Notes under the pieces: generated by a model
The model's database searches: none
Seen by the model: only the letters and a program-made list of their open reading frames with translations
Told to the model about the DNA's origin: nothing
DNA from: Mercurialis annua
Taxonomy: Eukaryota; Streptophyta; Magnoliopsida; Malpighiales; Euphorbiaceae
Reading direction: 5' to 3'
Length of the DNA stretch: 64,000 nt
Assembly: GCF_937616625.2 (NCBI RefSeq)
Contig: NC_065571.1
Span: 20,645,701 to 20,709,700, forward strand
Program-made: the position numbers and the translations under genes
Shown here: in pieces, positions 1 through 12,154 of the stretch
Layout: every line of letters starts with the position of its first letter
Numbering within the stretch: the stretch's first letter is position 1

Positions 1-978
1 AATCGCTAAAAAGGTGAAACGTTAGGATTTTTTTCGTAACATTTTAAACGTTTGGATTCGTTTCGTAACATTTTAAACGTTTTGACTTAAATCGCTAAAA
101 AGGTGAAACGTTAGGATTTGTTTCGTATCGTTTAAACGTTTGGAGTTGTTTCGTAACGTTTTAAATGTTTCGCTTAAATCGCTAAAAAGGTAAAATATTT
201 GGATTTGTTTTGTAACGTTTTAAACGTTTTAGCTTAAATTGCTAAAAATGAGAAACGTTAGTATTTGTTTTGTAATGTTTTAAACATTTTAATTTTTTCG
301 TAACATTTTAAACGTTTCGCTTAAATCGCTAAAAAGGTAAAATGTTTATATTTGTTTTGTAACGTTTTAAATGTTTGGCTTGAATCGCAAAAAGGTGAAA
401 CGTTGGGATTTGTTTCGTAATGTTTTAAACGTTTGGATTTGTGTCGTCACATTTTAAACGTTTGGCTTAAATTGCAAAAAAGGTGAAACGTTAGGATTTG
501 TTTCATAAAGTTTTAAACGTTTGGCTTAAATCGCTAAAAAGGTGAAATGTTAGCATTTGTTTCATAAAGTTTTAAATGTTTGGCTTAAATCGCTAAAAAG
601 GTGAAACGTTAAGATTTGTTTCGAAATTTTTTAAACTTTTGGATTGGTTTCTTTACGTTTTATACGTTTGGCTTAACGCAAAAAAGGTTAAACGTTTGGA
701 TTTGTTCCGAAACGTTTAAAATGTTTGGCTTAAATCGCTAAAAAGATGAAACGTTAGGATTTGTTTCGTAACGTTTTAAAAGTTTGGCTTAAATCGCTAA
801 AAAGGTGAAACGTTAGGATTTATTCGTATCGTTTTAAACGTTTTGATTCGTTTCTTAACGTTTTAAACGTTTGGCTTAAATTACTGGAAAGGTGAAACGT
901 TTGAATTTGTTTTGTAACGTTTATAAACATTTAAATTAAATCGCTAAAAAGATGAAACGTTTGGATTTGTTTCATAAC
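1..978. repeat. 59-bp satellite array, block 1
   Basis: Tandem repeat with a 59-bp basic unit made of two related halves: about 30 bp starting GCTTAAATCGCTAAAAAGGT and about 29 bp starting GATTTGTTTCGTAACG. Both halves end in AAACGTTTG or AAACGTTAG. Extra copies of the second half (GATTGGTTTCGTAACG...) give 88-bp trimers. The array is AT-rich, full of ACGT-centred palindromes, and has no sustained coding frame. The block runs into element A without loss of register. A pericentromeric or other heterochromatic location is inferred. Confidence 0.95.
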
Positions 979-1655
979 GGCAAGAAGAAAGCTCTGAATC
1001 TCGCCACAAACTGAGCCCAAGAGATGGTAGCCATGTCAGCATGAACGGAGCTACGAAACCAGTCCCCAGCTGAACCCTTCATTGACATCTCTACCAGAAC
1101 GACGGTCTGACGCTCCGTAGCCTGCAGTCGCCGAGCATTCTGCTCAACCTCCTCGAGAAAATCCAGCGCGTCTCCGGAACCGTCAAACTCCGTTGGCTTC
1201 AGCCTCATGTAAGCCAAAACCAAGTCTCTGTCAGTGGTTCCAACACCACCAACTGCTGCACCACCAGCCTGTGGTTGCTGTTGCTGGGCAATCTGACCCA
1301 AAACTGCATACTGATCCTGCAAAGCGACCTGTCCCGCTTGCAGCTGAACCTGGTTGAGTTGTAAGGCAGCGACTCCGGCCAAAAACGTGTTGAAGTCGAA
1401 ATCGCCCAACTCAGGTTGTGCCACACCTGGTGCTTGAGCACCTCCTGCAGCACCGCGTCCAACGCCTCTGCCTCTACCTCTGCCAGCTTGACCTCGGCCA
1501 CCTCGGCCTCGACCAGCTCGACCCCGACCAGCTGGGCCTCTGCCTGCTAGTCCTCTACCAGCATGAACCTCTGGTTCATTCTGATCCACCTCCATAGAGA
1601 TCGCGTCATTAGCCTCAGCATTTTGCTGAGCCGCAGCACGAGTACGAGTATTCAT
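979..1655 (-). pseudogene. gag: Gag N-terminal fragment of element A
   Basis: About 225 codons of an uninterrupted Ty3/gypsy Gag. I place the start at the ATG at 1655 (MNTRTRAAAQ...), matching the start in the related element at 53124. The frame stays open upstream, but that stretch is leader. Visible in order: an acidic N-terminus, an Arg/Gly-rich run (about residues 33-72), a Gln-rich stretch, then the gag core with [19 protein letters not shown] and GDWFR. It ends at FFLP, where relatives continue with FSVTE. The CCHC knuckle and everything after are lost. A splice-acceptor-like TTCATTCTTAG lies directly before GA-ATG. Gag would form the retrotransposon particle; this copy cannot. Confidence 0.9.
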
Positions 1656-2000
1656 TCCTAAGAATGAAACAAGAACAATTTTAAATAACACAGCAAATTT
1701 CATACCCAAGCATGAAACAAAACAAGCACCAATTAAGATTTCCCGAGAAATCAACAGTGATAAAAATTTATTCACCCAAGTGAAAATAACAATATAGTAA
1801 ACAATAAAGCAAATAAATTCACACGACTGACTCACGACATTCCTATAGGAGTAGGCAGAAAGTTTTGAAAACAAAAGATGACGTTTCAAAGACAAGACTC
1901 GAATCCTAATTCCGCAGTAGTTCCTAGGGTAAATTAACCACTTAGCATGCCAAAACAATTAAACAATTAACATTTAAAAAGGCCTTGGTTTGAAACCAAA

Positions 2001-2012
2001 GCTCTGATACCA
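2001..2012 (-). other. Primer-binding site, element A
   Basis: On the minus strand the 12 bases TGGTATCAGAGC lie four bases after the LTR end ...GGGTCGTGACA. This is the standard plant initiator tRNA-Met complement used to prime minus-strand DNA synthesis. Confidence 0.95.
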
Positions 2013-2016
2013 AGTT

Positions 2017-4889
2017 TGTCACGACCCATTTTCATGAATCGTGACCGGCGCTAGGGTATGGGTATGGTCGTACCAAAACCCGTAGCAAGCCTTGCGGATA
2101 ACAGATAAATACCATACACAACAATGTACCTGCATAAAACCACATGCTCGGGGGCAACCGAGACTCCAACCTAGTCTAGCAGTACATATAAACTACATAT
2201 ATTTAAAATACGCTTAATCTCAAATAAACTCCAACATGGCGATATAATATAAATGCCATAAACACTGTAATCGTGCCAAAAGCGATAAGGTAATAGTTGG
2301 ACCAATCCAACAAACAATAGTCTAAAATATAAACGTATAAGACTAAGACATAAATACCAATCCTACTACTGCGGTCTAAGAGTTCAAAAATAGTTCGACT
2401 CATTTATTCTGAAATAAAATAAAGAACCTCCGAGAATGAAGAAACGGAGATCGACCAAACGCTCAAATCATAAACCTGGAAAATTTGGGAAAACAACGGG
2501 GTCAGATTTACTGAGTAGAGTTTATATAACCATTTACATTTATTAAGTTAAAAACCTTTAAAACGTTTAATAAAACATTTTCATTATGGATCATCAATGA
2601 AACCCTAAACCACAATTCTAAATCCATTGTCGTGTCGGTGAGACGTATCTCAATAACCGATCCCCGACTATCACTTAATAAATAGTGAGCCCAGGAGACG
2701 TATCTTCCACCGGTGCCCTCACTAAGGTGAGACGTATCTCAAACCTACCTCAATACCATAATCATTACCGGTGCGCACGCAGTCCCGATGATGCCCATCG
2801 AGTAGCACGTTCCAAATCAAATCCACAATGCCGAAAACAGTTCGAAAGCTGTTTATACATATACATATATACAAAATATAATAGTTGCTTAATAAAGAGG
2901 TAAATAGAGATATAAACTCACTGCTTGCTAAATCCACGTGATCCTGACAAGCAATCTAACTCTGGTTCGCCTCTGAAGTACGAACAGTCGACGGGTCTAA
3001 ATAAAACATTAAAATCATAATTAAAATCAGACCCTAACTCTAAAGAGTACTAGACACCACATAGGACTAGCACAACGCAAACCAAATCACATTTAATAAA
3101 CACTTATTTTAATGCATTCCAAATATAATCCAAGTTATAAAATACAATCATATAAACATGTTTAAAATTGATACACAAAATAATTAAATAATTCCAAGTT
3201 AAAATCCACATTAGCGAGTCAGCCGAGTTATTAAAAACTACCAAGCTTCTTCCCACTTGTTGGGCGACCACAGTCTAACCCAAACAAAACTTATAATTTT
3301 ATAAACCCGAGTTTATAAATTAAAAATACTTGATAAAACCATTATCTATATTAAATAGAATTTAATATCTTATAGTTCAAGTAACCCAAGATACAACCCA
3401 AAAACTTAATTAAATAGTCATAAAAGTTAAGGGACTAAACTGCACTTTAGCCAATTAAGGACTAATTTGTACTTTAGCCAAATTGATATCCAAAATCAAT
3501 TTAATTGCTTTTGTTATAAATAAAAACAAAATATAAAATTTCTTATCACAAATCCACTTAATTAAGTTATAAAAATAAGTTCAGGTACTAAATTGTAATT
3601 TAGCCTACTTTTGACAAAACGACATTTGAAGGCAAATATAATTACCCGAGTAATTATATTAACTTAAATTATAATTATTACCATTTACAAAGTATTATCT
3701 ATAATTTATGTCGGAAATACAAGTTATTATCAAAATAAAGGACAAAACCAACTTTAGGTATTTATTTGTTTTAAACAAAACAATACAAGGACTAGAAAGG
3801 ACTTTTAGCAAGAATCCAATTTCAACAGCCAATGGAAACTATCCACGCATCATCTTCTTCATAAGAAACCAATATTTCAATTTGTAATTTCATGAGCAGA
3901 GCCATGAAACACAAAGCCAAAGTTCATAATCTTGCTAACTATCAAACTTACACAATCAGTAAACAAAATTGCCTAAAACTAAGCTTGTGTTTAAATCAAT
4001 GCTTCAAACAAAACTCTACTCAATCATAATATAAAGTCACAGCAATAATAGAACGTAATAAACGAGCCATGTCTGTAACGATGAAGCAAAACAAACCGAG
4101 ATCTTAAACTAATGTCGACTAATCATCCTAAGTGACTCATAATCATTAAATGAAAGAGATCATCGTCGAAGAACAAGGAAAGGGATCGGCAGAAATCAAT
4201 ATCAAAACCAAAACAGAATCAATGCTACGTACCAATGCGATGGAACGGCAGCGATTAAAACGAGATCGACGGCACACCGTTTTGTGTAATCAAAGAGTAG
4301 AAACGTAGAGGATTGAGTCTAGAACGTCTGAGATCAAGCGGAATCAATTTCGATCTAGAAACGAGAGAGAACGATCAAAAACTCAGAGGTGTCGATTAAA
4401 AACAAAATCTGGAAATTATGAAAGAAACTTACCAAATTTTCAGTCAACTTCGGAAGGGATTACGGCTAGCGAATTCTCAGCGAAATTGAAAGGGAAAGAC
4501 GGCTACGGGTTGTCTGATGTGTGGGGAATAGGTTAGGTCAAAAAAATATCAAAAAGAAACGGAGGGAGTAGGTTAGAATCAAGGGGAAACATGCCCCCTC
4601 GGCAGGCTGTATGTGTCTCGAACGAGAACAGCCATTCTGGGCTGTTTCTCGTTCGAGACTGGTCCGAGACCAGGCCCAGATGATGATTCTCGTTCGAGAA
4701 TCATCAGATTCTCGAACGAGAATTCCCAAAGCTGCTTTTTTTTTTCTGTTAAAACAAAAATCCTTTTATGATTTAACCACCAATCAACCCACTCACGAAC
4801 CAACCCGAACCCGTCCGATAACTTCGATTTTTACTCCAAAACGATCGAAAAAAATTGTCGGAAAACGCTAAAATTTACGGGGTATTACA
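2017..4889 (-). mobile_element. 5' LTR of element A (2873 bp)
   Basis: Sense strand begins TGTAATACCCCGTAAATTTT (at 4889) and ends GGGTCGTGACA (at 2017), with TG...CA termini. Contents in sense order: an inverted-repeat cluster (4616-4724); a splice-donor-like GGTAAGT with intron start at 4432; two copies of a GACTAAA...CTTTAGCCAA unit (3428-3483); a 7-bp stem-loop CTCGATG/CATCGGG (2784-2802 region, one G-U pair) next to GTGCGCAC; short GAGACGTATCTC repeats (2640-2740); the CTGACCCCGTTGTTTTCC motif (about 2489-2510); and the family-wide 3' end containing CCCTAGCGCCGGTC. No protein-coding content. Confidence 0.92.
4616..4724. repeat. Palindrome cluster in the LTR of element A
   Basis: Five near-palindromic blocks built on TCTCG-AA/TT-CGAGA in about 110 bp, including a larger inverted repeat around 4686-4724. 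Two of them contain TTCnnGAA, the two-unit heat-shock-element pattern. They lie upstream of the presumed transcription start. Any regulatory role is inferred. Confidence 0.75.
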
Positions 4890-7800
4890 GTTTTAAACGT
4901 TTGGATTTGTCTCGTAACATTTTAAACGTTTTGGCTTAAATCGCTAAAAAGAGAAACGTTAGGATTTGTTTTCTATCATTTTAAACGTTTGGATTTCTTT
5001 CATAACATTTTAAACGATTCGCTTAAATCGCTAAAAAGGTAAAAGGTTTGGATTTGTTTTGTAATGTTTTAAACATTTGGCTTGAAACGCAAAAAGGTGA
5101 AAGGTTAGTATTTGTTTAGTAAAGTTTTAAACGTTTGGCTTAAAAGGTGAAATATTAGGATTTGTTTTGTAACGTTTTAAACATTTGGCTTCAATCGCTA
5201 AAAAGGTGAAACGTTAGGATTTATTTCGGAACGTTTTAAACGTTTGGATTGGTTTCATAACGTTTTAAACGTTTGGCCTAAATAGCTAAAAAGAGGAAAA
5301 GTTTGAATTTGTTTCAAAACGTTTTAAACGTTTGGCTTAAATCGCTAAAAATGTGAAACGTTTGGATTTGTTTCGTAATGTTTTAAACGTTTCGCTTAAA
5401 TCGCTAAAAAGGCAAAACGTTAAGATTTGTTTCGTTTTAAACATTTTGAGTTGTTTCGTAATATTTTAAACATTTGGCTTAATTCGCTTAAAAGGTTAAA
5501 ATGTTTGGATTTTTTTGGTAACATTTTAAACGTTTTGGCTTAAATCGCTAAAAAGGAGAAACGTTAGGATTTGTTTTATGACGTTTAAAACTTTTGGATT
5601 TTTTCGTAACATTTTAAACGTTTCGCTTAACTCGCTAAAAAGGTAAAATGTTTGGATTTGTTTTGCAACGTTTTAAACGTTTGGCTTTAATCGCAAAAAG
5701 GTGAAACGTTGGGATTTGTTTCGTAATGTTTTAAACGTTTGGATTTGTGTCGTAATGTTTTAAACGTTTGGCTTAAATTGCTAAAAAGGTGAAACGTTAG
5801 GATTTGTTTCGTAAAGTTTTAAACGTTTGGCTTAAATCGCGAAAAAGGTGAAATGTTAGCATTTATTTTGTAACGTTTTAAATGTATGGCTTAATTCGCT
5901 AAAAAGGAGAAACATTAGGTTTATTTGGAAAAGTTTTAAACGTTTGGATTGGTTTCTTAACGTTTTAAACGTTTGGCTTAAATTACTAAAAAGGGGAAAC
6001 GTTTGGATTTGTTCCGAAACGTTTTAAACGTTTGGCTTAAATCGTTAAAAAGGTAAAACGTTAGGATTTGTTGCGCAACGTTTTAAATGTTTGGCTTAAA
6101 TTGCTAAAAAGGTGAAACGTTAGGATTTTTTTTCGTAATGTTTCAAACGTTTGGATTCGTTTCGTAACATTTTAAACGTTTGGCTTAAATTGCTAAAAAG
6201 GTGAAACGTTGTCATTTGTTTTGTAACGTTTGTAAATGTTTAAATTAAATCGCTAAAAAAGTGAAACATTTGGATTTGTTTCAAAACGTTTTAAACGTTT
6301 CGCTTAAATTGCTAAAGAGGTGAAACATTTTTATTAGTTACATAACGTTTTAAATATTTGGATCGGTTAAGTAACGTTTTAAACGTTTGGCTTAAATCAC
6401 TAAAAAGGTGAAACGTTTGGATTTGTTTCGTAACTTTTATAATCGTTTGGCTTAAATTGCTAAAAAGGTGAAACGTTTGGATTTGTTTCGTAACGTTTTA
6501 AATGTTTGGCTTTAATCGCTAATAAGAGGAATAGGATTTTTTTCGTAACGTTTTAAATCTTTGGCTTAAATCGATAAAAAGGCAAAACGTTAGGATTTGT
6601 TTCGTTATGTTTTAAACGTTTGGCTTAAATCACTAAAAAGGTGAAACGTTCAGATTTGTTTCGTAACATTTTAAACATTTGGATTGGTTTCGTAATGTTT
6701 TAAACGTTTGGATTGGTATCGTAATGTTTTAAACGTTTGGCTGAAATCGCTAAAAATGTGAAACGTTTGGATTTGTTCTGTAACGTTTGTAGACGTTTGG
6801 CTTAAATCGCTAAAAATGTGAAACATTTGAATTTGTTTCATAACGTTTTCAACGTTTCGCTTAAATCGCTAAAAAGGTGAAACGTTTCGATTAGTTACAT
6901 AACATTTTAAACGTTTGTATTGGCTAAGTAACGTTTTAAATGTTTGGCTTAAAACGCTAAAAAGGGGAAACGTTTCGATTTTTTTCGTAATGTTTGTAAT
7001 CGTTTGGCTTACATCGCTAAAAAGGCGAAACGTTTGAATTTGTTTCATAAACTTTTAAACGTTAGGCTTAAATTGCTATAAAGGGAAAACGTTAGGATTT
7101 GTTTCGTAACGTTTAAAATGTTTGGCTTAAATCGTTAAAAAGGCGAACATTAGTATTTGTTTCGTTACGTTTTAAACGTTTGACTTAAATCAGTAAAAAT
7201 GTGAAACGTTCGTATTTGTCTCATAACGTTTGTAAACGTTTGGCTTAATTCGCTAAAAAGATGAAATATTAGGATTTATTTCGTAATGTTTTAAACGTTT
7301 CGATTGATTTCGTAACATCTTAAACGTTTGCCTTAAATCACTAAAAAGGGTACACGTTTGGATTTGCTTCACAATGTTTTATACGTTTGGCTTATATCGC
7401 TAAAAAGGCGAAACATTAGGATTTGTTTCGTAACGTTTTAAATGTTTGTCTTAAATCGATTAAAAGGTGAAACGTTAGGATTTTTTTCGGTACGTTTTAA
7501 ATGTTTGGATTAGTTTTGTAACGTTTTAAATATTTGGCTTAAATTGATAAAAAGGTAAAAAGTTTGAATTTGTTTCGTAAATTTTGTAAACGATTGGCTT
7601 AAAACGCTAAAAATGTGAAACGTTTGGATTTTTTTCGTAACGTTTAAAACGTTTGGATTAGTTTTGTAAGATTATAAATGTTTGGCTTAAATCGCTAAAA
7701 AGGTGAAACGTTTGGATTTGTTTCGTAACGTTTGTTAACATTTGGCTTATATCGCTTAAAAGGTGAAAGGTTTGGATTTGTTTCGTAACGTTTGTAAACG

Positions 7801-9219
7801 TTTGGCTTCAATCTCTAAAAAAGGTGAAGTGTTAGGATTTGTTTCGTAACATTTTAAACGTTTGGATTTGTTTCGTAACATTTTAAACGTTTCGCTTAAA
7901 TCACTAAAAGGTGACACGTTAGGATTTGTTTTATTTTAAACGTTTTGATTTGTTTCATAATATTTTAAACATTTGGCTCAAATCGCTAAGAAGGTGAAAT
8001 GTTTGAATTTGTTTTGTAACATTTTAAACGTTTTGGCTTAAATCACTAAAAAAGTAAAACGTCAAGATTTGTTTTGTACCGTATTAAACGTTTGTATTTC
8101 TTTCGTAACATTTTAAACGTTTCGCTTAAATCGCTAAAAAGGTAAAATGTTTGGATTTGTTTTGAAACGTTTAAAAAGTTTGGTTTGAAACGCAAAAAGG
8201 TGAAATGTTAGGATTTGTTTAGTAAAGTTTTAAACGTTTGGCTTAAATTGCTTAAAAGGTGAAATGTTAGGATTTGTTTTGTAACGTTTTAAACGTTATT
8301 TTAAAACGTTTTAAGCGTTTGGATTGGTTTCATAACGTTTTAAACGTTTGGCTTAAATTGCTAAAAAGGTGAAAAGTTTGGATTTGTTTCGAAACGTTTT
8401 AAACGTTTGGCTTAAATCACTAAAAAGGCGAAACGCTAGGATTTGTTTCATAACGTCTTGAAAGTTTGACTTAAATCGTTAAAAAGGTGAAACGTTAGGA
8501 TTTATTTCGTAACCTTTTAAATGTTTGTCTTAAACCGATAAAAATGTGAAACGTTAGGATTTTTTTGTAACGTTTTAAACGTTTGAATTGGTTTCATAAC
8601 GCTTTAAACGTTTGGCTTAAATCACTAAAAAGGTGAAACGTTTGAATTTGTTTTGTAACGTTTGTAAATGTTTGTCTTAAATTGCTAAAAAGGTGAAGCG
8701 TTTGGATTGGTTTCATAACGTTTTAAAAGTTTCGCTTAAATCGCTACAATGGTGAAACGTTTCTATTAGTTACATAACGTTATAAACGTTTGGATTGGTT
8801 AAGTAACGTTTTAAATGTTTAGCTTAAATCGCTAAAAAGGTTAATCGTTTGGATTTGTTTCGTAACATTTGTAATCGTTTGGCTTAAATTGCTAAAAAGG
8901 TGAAACAGTTGGATTTGTTTCGTAACGCTTTAAACGTTTGACTGAAATTGCTAAAAAGGGGAAACGTTAGGATTTGTTTCGTAACGTTTTAAATGTTTGG
9001 CTTAAATCGTCAAAAAGACAAAACGTTAGGATTTTTTTCGTTATGCCTTAAATGTTTGGCTTAATTTACTAAAAAGGTGAAACGTTCCGATTTGTTTCGT
9101 AACGTTTTTAACATTTCGATTGGTTTCGTAATGTATTAAATGTTTTGCTTAAATCACTAAAAAGATGAAATGTTAGGATTTGTTTCGTAACGTTTTAATA
9201 GTTTGTCTTAAATCGCTAA
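4890..9219. repeat. 59-bp satellite array, block 2
   Basis: Same 59-bp unit with 29-bp half-unit insertions. Variant units such as ATTAGTTACATAACG (6333, 6890, about 8764) and TATTGGCTAAGTAACG (about 6918) recur, showing higher-order organisation. Most differences between units fall at CpG positions. There is no open reading frame of note over the 4.3 kb. Confidence 0.95.
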
Positions 9220-12154
9220 TGTCATGACCCGATTTCCCCCTCGAAACTCGAGCCGAGACCGGCGCTAGGGAATGGGAATGGTTGTTCCGAAACCCGTAGC
9301 AAGCCTAAAACCTCTATAAATTTTTCGCCTCCTAAATATAAATCTAGATCGTACCTCGCGTACGACCCGTTTTCAGAAAACACCGTTAAAACATTTTTTC
9401 CGTTTAACGTGGAAGACACATTCTGAATTATTCATTTAAGCGAAATCGCGTTTTCAGAAATGCTGGTTTAATAACCCTAGTTATTCTGACCCACACGCAT
9501 TTCTGAAAACCGGTGCGGTGGTACAGGGACTTAGCTCTCTTGCCATGCCTCGCAGGCTGCCCTGTCTCAAACCGCGCATCCGAACAATATGTTTAATAAA
9601 ATATACCGAACACTTTCCTTTTCAAAGCGTTATATCAAACATATTAAAAACACACAGCAGGCACACAAACGTAAGGCCAGCTAAACTATACACAGTGTCT
9701 TTGCAGACCAAAGACACGAAGCTTGGCCCACCCGTAGGGGACACCATAAAACACCATATGCCTATTGAGTAGCCACTTATTAGAGCTAGACAAAGTCAGG
9801 TTCCTAACAGAGTGTATAGACAGAGGAACCATGACGTGGCCACAGGCATATCAAACCTATATACACTATTGCAGCATCTAAGAGTTTAAAGTGTTATTTA
9901 CATAACAACAGAATAAGCTTCCCTGATGGAAGAAGGGTGGAAGCTCGACCAGACCCGGTAGCTAGGTACCTGAAAATGATAAACAACAATGGGGTCAGAA
10001 ATATAAATATTTCTGAGTGAGTAGATAGGTTTACAGTTAAATACCAAAATCGCGTATAGACAAAATATCGGTATATAAAAATATTACCAGTTTTCGATCC
10101 AAATGAAACCCTAATCCTGATTACGTTATAATGCTATCATATGTATAATGCATATGCACAACTCTTGTTTAATACAGGATGAGCTGTATACATATGTATC
10201 ACAGCCATCTTGACTCTGTATAGGGTTGCTGGGCCGGAACTTAAATCACTGCCACCTCAGGACTACCCATTAGGTTTAAGCCGCTTAGCAAGCATCTGGC
10301 TTAAAACCTAATCTAAGTATGTATGCATATAATATTTACCTGTCATCTAGTTCATTAACACCGGTGATCACACAGTCCTATTGTTGCCCAATAGATAAGC
10401 TCGGTTCAGTGGATCTTCATTGGCTAAGTTTCATACTTAGTGCGATTCGTGGATTTAAAAACAATTGAATACTAATATTCAAAAGTAAACAAATGAACTC
10501 ACAAACACCGCTAGGTCTGGAACTTAATCATGTGGTTGTGGTCAGACTGCTCGCTAGCTGGTCGGACTAAACACACAAATCAAACAGGATAAAATACATC
10601 AATATATGTTTCCTATAAAATTTATAGGTCCTTAAACCCAGATCTAGGTCAAACATATAATCATTTAAACATATAGAACTTATGGTCTGTTTTCTTTCAA
10701 AATCATATTACAAATTCTCGTTTTGAGAAAACGTTCTAACTTCTCTCTAGAAGTTATTTTAGGTATCACAATACCTAAAGAAAACCATTTATAGTATAGA
10801 CCTAATTGTCAAAACAATTCTCTGTCATATACTAAGTATTTAGCAAAACTGATTGCTAAATCTTTATAACCGTTTAAACGTTGACTTTAACTCTTTTAAA
10901 GTCCATTATAAACGTTTAACTTTACTTTTAAAATCTCCTTTTAAAAGTCTTTAGGTTTAGGTTATAAAACCTTTTCACTTTCTTCTAACACAAGTTATCA
11001 TTTTAAAATATCTAACTTTGGTTTTTAAACATTTATTAATAAGGTTTTAGGTTCGGTTGGAAAACACCTCGGGTTATTAGGCGAAAGCACGTCGGAATCG
11101 CCCCCCGGAAAGTCCCCCGAAAACCGAAGAAAAATCGAACCCCCGACTACTCGTCGGGGCAGTTGTGCGCCCGCACACTGGGTTGTGCGGCCGCACAGCT
11201 CACTGTGCATGCGCACAGTGGGCTGTGCTTCCGCACAGCCCCGGAATTTAAATCCCTGGACCTCCCGTCCTGCATAAAACATTCAAAAACGCTATTCTAA
11301 CGTCCACAATCACGTATACACAATTCAAAATTAATACGGACGTTTAAAACGATAATTCGATACGGTAACCGTTTATAAACGAGTTTATATTTGAAATAAA
11401 TCGAAATAAACGTTTAATACGGATATAATACCTTGATTACGTGAGTAATCGTTGAAGAAATTGAGTTAGAATCGAGAAACGGACGAAATCAATTCGAAAC
11501 CCTAAGTCGCCGCACTGCAGAGAAGGAAGCAGCTCCTTTTCCTATTTCATTTGTAACAAATGAACTTGCTGTTCATTTTGTAACCTAATGAAATGATATA
11601 TATAGAAATGGCTAAAGTGCTGTTTAGTACTAGCTCAAACATGCACTTTAAACCAACTTCTAAACTAGTCGTCCGTAGTCTAAACGGAAACGATTTCCAA
11701 ATTTCGTGAAAATTTTACCAAAAATCTAATAAAATGTAGAAAGAATAAAAATATTATTTTTATTCCCATCCGAACTTATATTTTATTCTTAATAAATCAT
11801 TTTTGATTTATTAGGCCCGCATTAACTGCGCTTGATAAAATTTCTGCTTCCAAATTTTATCAAATTTTCACGATAACCTTTTTAAAACATTTCGCGAATA
11901 CTAGTACCAAAAATATTCGCTAGGGACTTATGAATTATTCTGCACCCAATTCATAAATCCATATTATTTTTGTTAACTATATAACTAATCAAATTTAAAT
12001 TCTAAAAATTTAAATTTGCAATCCTATAGCCATAATAAAAATTTAGGGACAGTTGTAAATTAAATTTATCCTTAAATTTAATTTACCTACTCCCGTCTAA
12101 AAAAATATTAGACACGTGGCTATATTTTAACTTTTAAATTTCCGGGTTATTACA
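9220..12154 (-). mobile_element. Solo LTR B (2935 bp)
   Basis: Sense begins TGTAATAACCCGG (12154) and ends ATCGGGTCATGACA (9220). It is flanked by a perfect 5-bp target-site duplication GCTAA (9215-9219 and 12155-12159) within the satellite, so it is a solo LTR left by LTR-LTR recombination. Inside, in sense order: a TATA-like CTATATATA (about 11596-11605); a donor-like CAAGGTATT (intron start 11431); a GC-rich palindrome cluster (about 11160-11240); a stem-loop TCTATTG/CAATAGG (10377-10395, one G-U pair) beside GTGATCAC; and a CTGACCCC motif near 9990. It carries no gene. Confidence 0.93.
11160..11240. repeat. GC-rich palindrome cluster in solo LTR B
   Basis: Repeated dyads such as GTGCGGCCGCAC and TGTGCATGCGCACA at about 20-bp spacing. 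The rest of this LTR is AT-rich, so the composition stands out. It lies downstream of the donor-like site, unlike the clusters in elements A, D, E, F and H. Confidence 0.7.

Larger units (their letters stand above)
979..4889 (-). mobile_element. Truncated Ty3/gypsy chromovirus, element A
   Basis: Read on the minus strand: a full 5' LTR (4889 to 2017), a primer-binding site, a leader, then gag, which stops abruptly at 979 where satellite resumes. The rest of gag, all of pol and the 3' LTR are missing. There is no target-site duplication. The satellite bases on either side (ending TAAC at 978, resuming GTTTTAAACG at 4890) rebuild one satellite unit exactly. The loss is therefore a deletion after insertion, or a recombination, rather than simple 5' truncation during integration. 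Confidence 0.9.

Noticed and set aside
4890..9219. CRISPR-like array with regular repeats
   Set aside because: Units are contiguous degenerate satellite with no unique spacers, and the context is eukaryotic.
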